Source: Limimaricola sp041580155 (GTDB taxonomy: Bacteria > Pseudomonadota > Alphaproteobacteria > Rhodobacterales > Rhodobacteraceae). From it: DNA of 5,129 nt. How positions within the stretch are numbered: the stretch's first letter is position 1; the number at the start of each line of letters is the position of its first letter. The notes beneath the pieces are model-generated. The model was not told where the DNA came from and did not search any database. It worked only from the letters and a program-made list of their open reading frames with translations. Made by a program: the position numbers and the translations under genes. The stretch spans positions 1-5,129 of the forward strand of contig JBFGEI010000253.1 of the NCBI GenBank assembly GCA_041580155.1, given 5' to 3'. This document shows, one piece after another, positions 1 through 5,129 of the stretch.

Positions 1-233
1 GACGCGGAGCCGCGGGCAATCAGCCCACATTGGATGATCGCGGCTATCCCTGTTCTGGAAACTCGTCAGCCTTGCGATACCTCGCCCAGACCGGTGGGCC
101 GACAGTCGCCAGGCTTCGCACGGCCGGTGGCACGGGCGCGCGCCGTCACGGGGTCCGTCGACCCGGGAGACCCCGAACCAGCGACCTCCGAACCACCGCA
201 GACCCACGCCCCGACCAGATTACCACGGATCGG
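1..233. other. Left-edge stretch without a recognisable gene
   Basis: This stretch lies downstream of the minus-strand pfkB stop codon and runs to the window edge. I see no reading frame with a protein I recognise. The long plus-strand frames that start here run on antisense through pfkB and have the Arg/Pro-rich composition of GC-rich shadow frames. The only structure noted is the inverted repeat at 149-175. The first bases could be the end of a neighbouring gene outside the window, but nothing here proves it. Confidence 0.5.
149..175 (-). terminator. Possible terminator hairpin downstream of pfkB
   Basis: CGGGGTC (149-155) and GACCCCG (169-175) are perfect 7-bp complementary arms around a 13-nt loop, about 60 nt past the pfkB stop codon in the direction of its transcription. 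There is no T-run after the stem on the minus strand, so it is not a textbook Rho-independent terminator. It could be a Rho-dependent end, a 3' mRNA stabiliser, or chance in GC-rich DNA. Confidence 0.3.
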
Positions 234-1187
234 TCACGCCAGATCTGTCACCCTTACCTCGTCGACCAACCGCCGCGCCAGCGCGCCGTCGCAAAGCTGC
301 GTCGCGGGCGTGGTCACGGCGGCCGCCGCCGCGGCGGTGCCGGCGCGAACGCTGGTCCGGAAGCTCTGGCCCCGCGCCAGCGCCAGCGCCACGGCGCCCA
401 GCAGGCTGTCGCCGGCCCCGACCGTGCTGACCACGTCGACCGGCGGCGCCTGGCAGAAAACGGCCTCGGTCGTGGTCACCCCCACCGTGCCCCGCGATCC
501 AAGCGCCAGCACCAGCCGTCGCGCCCTGCCCGACCCGATCAGCCGCCGACCGAAGGCCGCCAGATCGTCGGGGCCGTCGAAATCATGCCCGGCCAGCTGC
601 GCCGCCTCGTCGCCATCCATCCGGAGCAGGTCGAACGGCGCCGCATCTGTCGGCTGCAAGGCGGCGGACAGCGCCGCGCCCGAGGTATCGAGCAGGATCT
701 CCGCGCCGCACCGGCGGCACAGCTCGGCCAGCCGGTTCAACACTGCCGCCGGCAGACCCGGCGGCAGGCTACCCGACACCACGAGAAGATGCCCGGCGCC
801 GATCCGCGCCGAAAGATCCGTGAACAGCCGCTCGGTCGCCTGTGGCGGCCAGTCCGGTCCGGGCATCACCAGGCGGTATTGGGCGCGCGTGTCCCGCGCG
901 GTGACGGCGACCGACTGGCGACTGAGCCCCGGCAGCGGCAGCGCCGCGATCTCGATGCCCTCGGTGGCAAGCAGCGCCGCGATGGTGTCACCGGTGGCGC
1001 CGCCCAGCGCCACCATGGCCGTCGAGACCCCGCCAAGCCGGGCGATCGCGCGCGAGACGTTGACCCCGCCGCCGCCCGGGTCGAGCCGCGGTTCGCTGCA
1101 ACGCAGCTTGACGCCGGGCACCAGTGCATCGGTCTCGGTCGCAAGATCGAGCGCGGGGTTCAGGGTAAGCGTCAGGATCGGGCGCAT
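234..1187 (-). CDS. pfkB: 6-phosphofructokinase, Pfk-2 (PfkB/ribokinase) type
   Basis: This predicted cytoplasmic sugar-phosphate kinase of 317 residues most likely makes fructose 1,6-bisphosphate from fructose 6-phosphate and ATP in glycolysis. From memory it tracks E. coli Pfk-2 (309 aa) closely. Shared features include NPALD (10-14), the sugar-binding KLRC (27-30), the glycine-rich DPGGGGVNVSRAIARLGG (36-53), the GGATGD loop, QYRxVMPG, VSGSLPPG, and TVGAGDS with the catalytic base Asp260 in GAGD (257-260). This favours Pfk-2 over 1-phosphofructokinase FruK or tagatose-6-phosphate kinase, although such relatives overlap. One oddity is that the Mg-binding NxxE motif reads D191-G-D-E194, preceded by Arg189 where Pfk-2 has Lys. 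The start is supported by GGAG at 1194-1197 (minus strand), 6 nt before the ATG. The gene follows hsp20 in the same direction after 142 bp, so it may share the hsp20 promoter; I found no clear promoter of its own in the gap. Confidence 0.9.
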   Translation of the reverse strand: MRPILTLTLNPALDLATETDALVPGVKLRCSEPRLDPGGGGVNVSRAIARLGGVSTAMVALGGATGDTIAALLATEGIEIAALPLPGLSRQSVAVTARDTRAQYRLVMPGPDWPPQATERLFTDLSARIGAGHLLVVSGSLPPGLPAAVLNRLAELCRRCGAEILLDTSGAALSAALQPTDAAPFDLLRMDGDEAAQLAGHDFDGPDDLAAFGRRLIGSGRARRLVLALGSRGTVGVTTTEAVFCQAPPVDVVSTVGAGDSLLGAVALALARGQSFRTSVRAGTAAAAAAVTTPATQLCDGALARRLVDEVRVTDLA

Positions 1188-1278
1188 CGGCGGCTCCAGC
1201 GGCCGGCAGCCTTGGCACGCAAAGCTGCCGCCTTCATCCTAGCACCCTGCGCCGCGCGGATCAGCCGCCAAGCGTGCA

Positions 1279-1305
1279 GCCCGGCGCGCCGAGACGCTGC
1301 CGGGC
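1279..1305 (-). terminator. Strong hairpin between hsp20 and pfkB
   Basis: GCCCGGC (1279-1285) pairs perfectly with GCCGGGC (1299-1305). The stem can be lengthened by GCG (1286-1288) with CGC (1295-1297) across one bulged T, leaving a 6-nt loop. It begins about 25 nt after the hsp20 stop codon. No T-run follows on the minus strand, so it may be only a partial terminator or a 3' stabiliser of hsp20 mRNA. Either would make hsp20 expression exceed pfkB expression if the two are co-transcribed. Confidence 0.4.
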
Positions 1306-1329
1306 CGGTCGATGCCGCGCCGCACGACC

Positions 1330-1887
1330 TTACGACGACTTGATCGAGACGCGCTTCTCGTGCCGCATCGCATCCTTGGTCTTCGGCAGGTGCACCGTCA
1401 GCACGCCCTTGTCGAAGCGGGCTTCGACCTTGTCCTCGTCGATGCCGTTTGGCAGGCCGAAGCTGCGCATGAAGGCGCCGTAGCTGCGCTCGCTCAGGTG
1501 GAACTCGTCGGTCTTCTCGTCCCGGCTGGTGCTCTTCTCGCCGCGGATCGTCACCTTGCCGTCCGACAGCTTCACCTCGACATCCTCGGCCGACAGCCCC
1601 GGCAGCTCGGCCTGCATCTCGAAGGCGTCCTCGCGCTCGACGAAATCGACGGCGGGGCTGACCTGCCAATGGCCGCGCATCTCGTGGATCGGCCCAAAAG
1701 CGTGCCGGGCCAGCGGCATCCGCCAGAACGACGGGCTGAACTCGTCGAACAGCCGGTCCATTTCCTCGCGCAAGGACGCGAAGGGCTCCCAGGATTCCGA
1801 GGGCTTGGTCTGCAGCATCTTGCCCGGCTCCACCGCCTGCCTCACCGGATCCTTGCTGACTTCGACCTTCCGATTTTTCGTAGCCAT
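1330..1887 (-). CDS. Hsp20/alpha-crystallin family small heat-shock protein
   Basis: This 185-residue protein is predicted to be an ATP-independent holdase chaperone of the cytoplasm, forming oligomers that bind unfolding proteins. A basic, polar N-terminus (1-30) leads into a helix-prone segment typical of the family, with SLREEMDRLFDEF at 38-50. The alpha-crystallin domain spans about 74-168. It includes VDFVEREDAFEMQAELPG (80-97), DVEVKLSDGKVTIRGEK (102-118), the SERSYGAFMRSFGLP block (132-146) and the GVLTV signature (161-165). A short tail carries V180-S-I182, a version of the IxI anchor motif. The start is supported by purine-rich GGGAG and AAGGA just upstream of the ATG. The gene is transcribed divergently from the ATPase gene, 154 bp away, from a promoter apparently governed by an FNR/FixK-like box at 1964-1977. 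I see no CIRCE operator. It may lead an operon with pfkB. Confidence 0.93.
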   Translation of the reverse strand: MATKNRKVEVSKDPVRQAVEPGKMLQTKPSESWEPFASLREEMDRLFDEFSPSFWRMPLARHAFGPIHEMRGHWQVSPAVDFVEREDAFEMQAELPGLSAEDVEVKLSDGKVTIRGEKSTSRDEKTDEFHLSERSYGAFMRSFGLPNGIDEDKVEARFDKGVLTVHLPKTKDAMRHEKRVSIKSS

Positions 1888-1904
1888 GTCCTTTCTCCCA
1901 TCTC

Positions 1905-1925
1905 ATTGGCGCCAATCGGTGGCGC
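1905..1925 (-). promoter_or_regulatory. Palindrome and 5'-UTR hairpin upstream of hsp20
   Basis: Two overlapping symmetries are visible. ATTGGCGCCAAT (1905-1916) is a perfect 12-bp palindrome. GCGCCA (1909-1914) and TGGCGC (1920-1925) form a 6-bp stem around a 5-nt loop. With the predicted start at about 1929, the hairpin would sit almost at the 5' end of hsp20 mRNA. It could be an mRNA stabiliser, an operator, or part of a temperature-sensing leader. The ribosome-binding purines (about 1889-1900) are outside the stem, so a classic ROSE-type RNA thermometer is not evident. Confidence 0.4.
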
Positions 1926-1935
1926 GCAGGCGAAA

Positions 1936-1941
1936 ATGATA
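1936..1941 (-). promoter_or_regulatory. Predicted -10 element of the hsp20 promoter
   Basis: On the minus strand these bases read TATCAT, five of six matches to the sigma-70 consensus TATAAT. No good -35 hexamer lies 16-18 bp upstream, which is typical of activator-dependent promoters. The element is separated by exactly 22 bp (1942-1963) from the FNR/FixK-like box. The predicted start is near 1929, giving a leader of about 42 nt. Confidence 0.5.
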
Positions 1942-1963
1942 GCGCCGCACCGCCGCGATCGCC

Positions 1964-1977
1964 TTGATCTGCCGCAA
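1964..1977. promoter_or_regulatory. FNR/FixK-type regulator box shared by divergent promoters
   Basis: The plus strand reads TTGA-TCTGCC-GCAA, fitting the TTG(A/C)-N6-(T/G)CAA pattern of FixK-type sites. On the minus strand it reads TTGCG-GCAG-ATCAA, with a perfect ATCAA half-site of the FNR consensus. It lies in an 18-bp stretch (1962-1979) with CCTTG/CAAGG ends. Its centre (1970.5) is at -41.5 from the predicted hsp20 start and about -42.5 from a weaker predicted ATPase start, the class II activator position on both sides. Which family member binds (FNR, FixK, DNR or other Crp-Fnr protein) cannot be told from the site. Confidence 0.6.
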
Positions 1978-2000
1978 GGGACAGGCGATCCGGCCTCGCC

Positions 2001-2006
2001 TATCCT
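2001..2006 (+). promoter_or_regulatory. Weak predicted -10 element of the ATPase promoter
   Basis: TATCCT matches four of six positions of TATAAT and lies 23 bp (1978-2000) from the FNR/FixK-like box. This predicts a start near 2013 and a leader of about 29 nt before the ATG at 2042. The match is weak, and the call rests mainly on its spacing from the box. Confidence 0.3.
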
Positions 2007-2041
2007 GACCGTGCCGCCGGTATCGGCGGCGACGTTCAGGG

Positions 2042-4810
2042 ATGCCGGTCGCGATGATCTCAACCAGCCCGCATAGCGCCGAGACCAGCCCTGCGCCCTG
2101 GCACGCGCTGCCGCCGGCACAGGCGATGGAGCGGCTCGGGGTCGGGCCAAAGGGGCTGCCCGGGGTCGAGGCGGCGGCGCGGCTGCGCCGGCACGGTCCG
2201 AACCGGCTGCCCGCGCCGCCGAAGAGCGGCCTGCTCGGCCGGCTGAAGCGGCAGTTCGAGAACCTGCTGATTCTGGTGCTGATCGCGGCGGGCGCGGTCA
2301 CCGCGCTGCTCGGCCACTGGACCGACTCGGCCGTGATCCTCGCCGTGGTGGTGTTGAACGCGGCGATCGGCTTCTGGCAGGAGGGCCGCGCCGAGACCGC
2401 GCTGGCCGGGGTGCGACGGCTGCTGTCGGACACCGCCTCGGTTCGCCGCGACGGCCAGCGCGGTCGCGTCGCCAGCGCCGAGCTGGTACCGGGGGACATC
2501 GTGCTGCTGGACCCCGGCGACCGGGTGCCCGCCGACCTGCGGCTTGTCGAGGCGCGCGGGTTGCGAACCCAGGAGGCCGCGCTGACCGGCGAGTCGGCCG
2601 CCGTCGACAAGGACGTCGCGCCGGTCCCGCAGGACGCCTCTCTGGGTGACCGCGCGTCGATGGTGTTTTCGGGCACGCTGGTCGCCGCCGGGCGCGGCAC
2701 CGGCGTGGTCACGGCCACCGGTTCTCGCAGCGAGATCGGCCGGATCGGCGCGCTTCTCGGCCAGGTCGAACCGCCGGCGACTCCGCTGCTGCGCCAGATC
2801 GATCGCTTCGCGCGACGACTGACGGCGGTGATCCTGGCGGTCTGCCTGCTGGTCTTCGGCTACGCGGTCGGACCCGGCGGATACCGTTGGGACGACGCCT
2901 TCCTCGCGATGGTCGGCATGGCCGTGGCCGCAATCCCGGAGGGGCTGCCGGCGGTGATCACCATCGCCCTGGCGCTCGGGGTTCAGCGCATGGCGGCGCG
3001 CCGCGCGATCCTGAGGCGGCTGCCGGCCGTCGAAACGCTGGGCGCGGTGACCGTGATCTGCACCGACAAGACCGGCACGCTGACGCTGAACGAGATGGTG
3101 GTGCGGCAGGTCGTGACCGATCCGGACCAGGCGCCGGCGCAGGTCGGCGGCGACGGCTACGCGCCGCAGGGCACGATCGAGGGCGACGAGCGGGCCGTCG
3201 CGGCGCTCGCACTGACCGGCCTGCTGTGCAGCGACGCGCGTCTACGCCGCGACGACACCGGCTGGCGGGTCGAGGGCGACCCGATGGAGGGCGCGCTGCT
3301 GGCGCTTGCCGGCAAGGCCGGGCTCGACCCCGAGGTCGAGCACGGCGCGCATCCCCGCCACCACGAAATCCCGTTCGACGCCGCCTGGAGCTACATGGCC
3401 GTGCTGACCGGCGGCGCCGGCCAGGCGATGATCCATGTCAAGGGCGCCCCGGACCGGCTGCTGCCGCAGTGCAGCCATCAGACCGGACCGGGGCGCCCGG
3501 TGCCGATCGACCGCGTCGGCTGGGCGGCGCGGATCGAGGCGCTCGCCGCCAGCGGTCACCGCGTGCTGGCCTTCGCCGCCAGGCCCGCCGAGGCGATGCG
3601 GCAGATCGACCATGCCGACATCGGCGGGCTGACGCTGCTCGGGATCGCCGGGTTCATCGATCCGGCCCGCCCCAAGGCGATCGCGGCGGCCGCGGATTGC
3701 CGTCGTGCCGGCATCCAGGTGAAGATGATCACCGGCGACCACGCCCTGACCGCGCTGGCGGTTGCGGACGAGCTTGGTCTCGACACCCGCGGCGGCGCCC
3801 TGACCGGCCGCGAGATCGAGGCCGCCGACGATGCCACCCTGCGGCGCATGGCGCAGCGGACCAGCGTCTTCGCCCGCGCGACCCCCGCACACAAGCTGCG
3901 GCTGGTCGAGGCGCTGCAGGCCGACGGGCATGTGGTTGCGATGACCGGCGACGGGGTCAACGACGCGCCGGCGCTGAAGCGCGCCGACGTCGGCATTGCC
4001 ATGGGGATCAAGGGGACCGATGCCGCCAAGCAGGCGGCGCGGGTGGTGCTGGCCGACGACAACTTCGCCTCGATCGTCGCCGCCGTGCGCGAGGGCCGGA
4101 CGATCCACGACAACATCCGCAAGGTGATCGCCTGGAACCTGCCGACCAATGGCGGCGAGGCGCTGGTGATCATCCTCGCGATCCTGATCGGGCTGCCGCT
4201 GCCGATCACGCCGATCCAGATCCTCTGGGTCAACATGGTGACCGCGGTGGCGCTGGGGCTGACGCTGGCGTTCGAGCCGCCGGAACCGGGCATGATGCAG
4301 CGGCCGCCGCGGCGCCCCGGCGCGGCGCTGCTCGACGGCGAGATGATCTGGCGCGTGGCGCTGGTGTCGGGGCTGTTCGGGCTGGCGGTGTTCGGCCTGT
4401 CGGCCTGGGTCTCCGGGCGCGGCGAAAGCCTCGCCTATGCGCGAACGCTGGCCGTCGACCTGCTGGTGGCAATGGAGATCTTCTACCTGTTCTCGGTGCG
4501 TTACCTGCACATGACCTCGGTGTCACGCAGCGGCCTTCTGGGAACCCGTGCGGTCTGGCTCGGCCTGGCGTTGGCGGTCGCGGCGCAGTTGCTCTTCACC
4601 TTCGCCCCGCCGCTGCAGACGCTGTTCGACACCCGCCCGGTGACGCTGGCGGATCTGGCCGTCGTGTTCGGGATCGGACTGGCCCTTCTGGTCGTGCTCG
4701 AGACCGAGAAGCTCCTGCGCCGCGGCTGGCGCGGCAAGCGCCAAGGCCATGACCGTCGGGCCGGGCCCGCAGATGGGCATGGGTCACCGCCGGCTCCGTC
4801 GGATCCTTGA
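2042..4810 (+). CDS. P-type (P2) cation-transporting ATPase
   Basis: This 922-residue inner-membrane pump would move a cation using ATP through a phospho-Asp intermediate. The N-terminal cation_ATPase_N-like segment (about 20-60, LPPAQAMERLG to GPNRLP) is followed by M1 (74-93), M2 (95-115), the actuator TGES (182-185), M3 (260-278) and M4 with PEGLP (299-303). Next come DKTGT with phosphorylated Asp342, KGAPD (467-471, nucleotide domain), TGD (564-566) and TGDGVND (635-641). M5-M10 lie at about 704-720, 722-745, 768-790, 803-822, 837-858 and 868-890. SERCA-like ligands are kept at Glu300, Asn703, Glu706, Asn731, Thr734 and Glu812, but the M6 Asp is Ala735, so Ca2+ specificity is doubtful; Na+, H+ or another ion is possible. 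PacL/PMR-like relatives are the closest type. The start is uncertain: AGGG (2038-2041) abuts ATG 2042 and is 12 nt from ATG 2054 (codon 5). The 25-residue hydrophilic tail ends near mobile-element debris. Confidence 0.93.
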   Translation: MPVAMISTSPHSAETSPAPWHALPPAQAMERLGVGPKGLPGVEAAARLRRHGPNRLPAPPKSGLLGRLKRQFENLLILVLIAAGAVTALLGHWTDSAVILAVVVLNAAIGFWQEGRAETALAGVRRLLSDTASVRRDGQRGRVASAELVPGDIVLLDPGDRVPADLRLVEARGLRTQEAALTGESAAVDKDVAPVPQDASLGDRASMVFSGTLVAAGRGTGVVTATGSRSEIGRIGALLGQVEPPATPLLRQIDRFARRLTAVILAVCLLVFGYAVGPGGYRWDDAFLAMVGMAVAAIPEGLPAVITIALALGVQRMAARRAILRRLPAVETLGAVTVICTDKTGTLTLNEMVVRQVVTDPDQAPAQVGGDGYAPQGTIEGDERAVAALALTGLLCSDARLRRDDTGWRVEGDPMEGALLALAGKAGLDPEVEHGAHPRHHEIPFDAAWSYMAVLTGGAGQAMIHVKGAPDRLLPQCSHQTGPGRPVPIDRVGWAARIEALAASGHRVLAFAARPAEAMRQIDHADIGGLTLLGIAGFIDPARPKAIAAAADCRRAGIQVKMITGDHALTALAVADELGLDTRGGALTGREIEAADDATLRRMAQRTSVFARATPAHKLRLVEALQADGHVVAMTGDGVNDAPALKRADVGIAMGIKGTDAAKQAARVVLADDNFASIVAAVREGRTIHDNIRKVIAWNLPTNGGEALVIILAILIGLPLPITPIQILWVNMVTAVALGLTLAFEPPEPGMMQRPPRRPGAALLDGEMIWRVALVSGLFGLAVFGLSAWVSGRGESLAYARTLAVDLLVAMEIFYLFSVRYLHMTSVSRSGLLGTRAVWLGLALAVAAQLLFTFAPPLQTLFDTRPVTLADLAVVFGIGLALLVVLETEKLLRRGWRGKRQGHDRRAGPADGHGSPPAPSDP

Positions 4811-4878
4811 TCCAGGTTCGGGCTGCGCTGAAATGGCCGGATCCAGCGTCCAGCCGGCGTAGCTCGCCCCACGCTCCT

Positions 4879-4995
4879 CTGCGTGATCCCGGCTTGGCGC
4901 ACCGCATCGTCAACCTGCATGCCTTGACCGTGCAGCACCTCGATCTGCCGCAGCTTCGGCACGATGTCATCGGGCTTCCCGCGCTTTCCACCCAT
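4879..4995 (-). pseudogene. 5' fragment of an IS3-family transposase orfA
   Basis: Reading the minus strand from ATG 4995 gives MGGKRGKPDDIVPKLRQ followed by IEVLHGQGMQVDDAVRQAGIT. This strongly resembles the N-terminus of IS3-family OrfA proteins, which typically read KPEEIVxKLRQVxVLxxQGMxxxxAIRQIGVT and go on to YYRWR. OrfA supplies the helix-turn-helix part of the OrfAB transposase. Here only about 39 residues are recognisable. The expected YYRWRxxYGG block is missing, and the frame runs on without homology into the antisense of the ATPase 3' end. No OrfB (DDE domain) is present. Its start codon lies only 4 bp from the IS-end-like sequence at 5000, so both ends of the fragment appear cut. 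It should be non-functional. The right boundary is firmer than the left. Confidence 0.6.
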
Positions 4996-4999
4996 CGCC

Positions 5000-5129
5000 G
5001 GCTCTGTTGCGCAAACGGACTGACGGGATTCATCTCCGGACTCCAGCATGATAGCCAGAGCGCATTGTCTCCCGTCAGCGCCTCTGGGACATCTGAGTTG
5101 ATTTTGTAACGGAGTGTTTCTGGCTCATC
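5000..5129. mobile_element. Possible terminus of a second insertion sequence, running off the window
   Basis: The sequence from 5000 begins GGCTCTGTTGCGCAAA, which resembles the GGCTTTGTTG-type termini of IS5-family (IS903/IS427-like) elements. It abuts the truncated IS3 orfA. The GC content over 5000-5129 looks near 50-55%, clearly below the rest of the window. No transposase frame is recognisable in the 130 bp available, and the other end lies outside, so neither family nor target duplication can be confirmed. It could instead be other acquired or intergenic DNA. Confidence 0.35.
5020..5078. repeat. 9-bp inverted repeat, interleaved with a 6-bp one
   Basis: CTGACGGGA (5020-5028) and TCCCGTCAG (5070-5078) are perfect complements with a 41-nt gap. 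A second pair, GCTCTG (5001-5006) and CAGAGC (5056-5061), interleaves with it, so the two stems could not nest simply. The repeat lies inside the putative IS-end segment and may be a subterminal transposase-binding or folding feature, or chance. Confidence 0.4.

Noticed and set aside
234..1187. 1-phosphofructokinase (FruK) assignment
   Set aside because: The KLRC, DPGGGGVNV and QYRxVMPG blocks match Pfk-2 more closely, and no fructose PTS genes are nearby. The alternative is not fully excluded.
30..1343. Two long plus-strand open frames (30-1343 and 34-1242)
   Set aside because: They are antisense to pfkB, have Arg/Pro/Ala-rich composition without any family motif, and exist because GC-rich coding DNA rarely has stops on the opposite strand.
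1936..1985. Heat-shock sigma factor (RpoH) promoter for hsp20
   Set aside because: A CTTG is present on the minus strand (CTTGCG), but the gap to the only -10-like element is about 30 bp, far from the usual spacing. The FNR/FixK reading fits the spacing exactly.
1888..2041. CIRCE (HrcA) operator or ROSE RNA thermometer upstream of hsp20
   Set aside because: No TTAGCACTC-N9-GAGTGCTAA-like repeat is present, and the hairpin seen does not pair with the ribosome-binding site.
3242..4510. 422-codon minus-strand frame antisense to the ATPase
   Set aside because: His/Gln/Arg-rich shadow frame without recognisable domains or a ribosome-binding context.
2887..4752. 621-codon plus-strand frame inside the ATPase gene
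   Set aside because: It is an out-of-frame shadow rich in Arg/Gly/Asp, while the overlapping ATPase frame carries every catalytic motif.
4807..5109. 100-codon plus-strand frame after the ATPase
   Set aside because: It runs antisense through the IS3 orfA fragment and the IS-like end. It has no family resemblance and no convincing ribosome-binding site.
1..5129. CRISPR array, tRNA or rRNA
   Set aside because: No regularly spaced direct repeats, no cloverleaf with a T-loop, and no rRNA-like sequence were seen.

Overview
The window reads as GC-rich proteobacterial chromosomal DNA, most likely alphaproteobacterial and perhaps Rhodobacteraceae-like. The lineage is inferred from base composition, codon use and the style of the insertion-sequence debris; there is no rRNA or other marker. 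It holds three intact protein genes arranged around one divergent promoter region, with mobile-element remnants at the right edge. No RNA gene or CRISPR array was seen.

Layout: positions 1-233 hold no recognisable gene, only a possible hairpin downstream of the first gene. On the minus strand, hsp20 (1330-1887) is followed after 142 bp by a Pfk-2-type phosphofructokinase gene, pfkB (234-1187). The two may be co-transcribed, with a strong hairpin in the gap. On the plus strand, 2042-4810 encodes a 922-residue P-type cation-transporting ATPase of the P2 (Ca2+/Na+-like) type. From 4811 to the right end the sequence is non-genic debris: a 5' fragment of an IS3-family orfA (minus strand, about 4879-4995) that stops being recognisable, then from 5000 a stretch of visibly lower GC whose first bases resemble an insertion-sequence terminus.

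The most informative signal is in the 154-bp divergent region 1888-2041. A 14-bp site at 1964-1977 fits the FNR/FixK pattern TTG(A/C)-N6-(T/G)CAA and lies in an 18-bp stretch with CCTTG/CAAGG ends. On the minus strand a TATCAT -10 element lies exactly 22 bp from the box. That puts the box centre at -41.5, the classic class II FNR/CRP activator position, relative to a predicted hsp20 start at about 1929. On the plus strand a weaker TATCCT lies 23 bp from the other side of the same box, giving about -42.5 for the ATPase gene. One oxygen- or redox-responsive regulator could therefore switch on both arms: a small heat-shock chaperone plus a glycolytic kinase on one side, and an ion pump on the other. 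Such a set would suit low-oxygen or energy-stress survival. The regulator and the physiology are inferred, not shown.

Oddities worth checking are the ATPase's missing M6 aspartate (Ala735), the Asn-to-Asp change in the PfkB NxxE motif (Asp191), and the mobile-element junction just past the ATPase stop codon.
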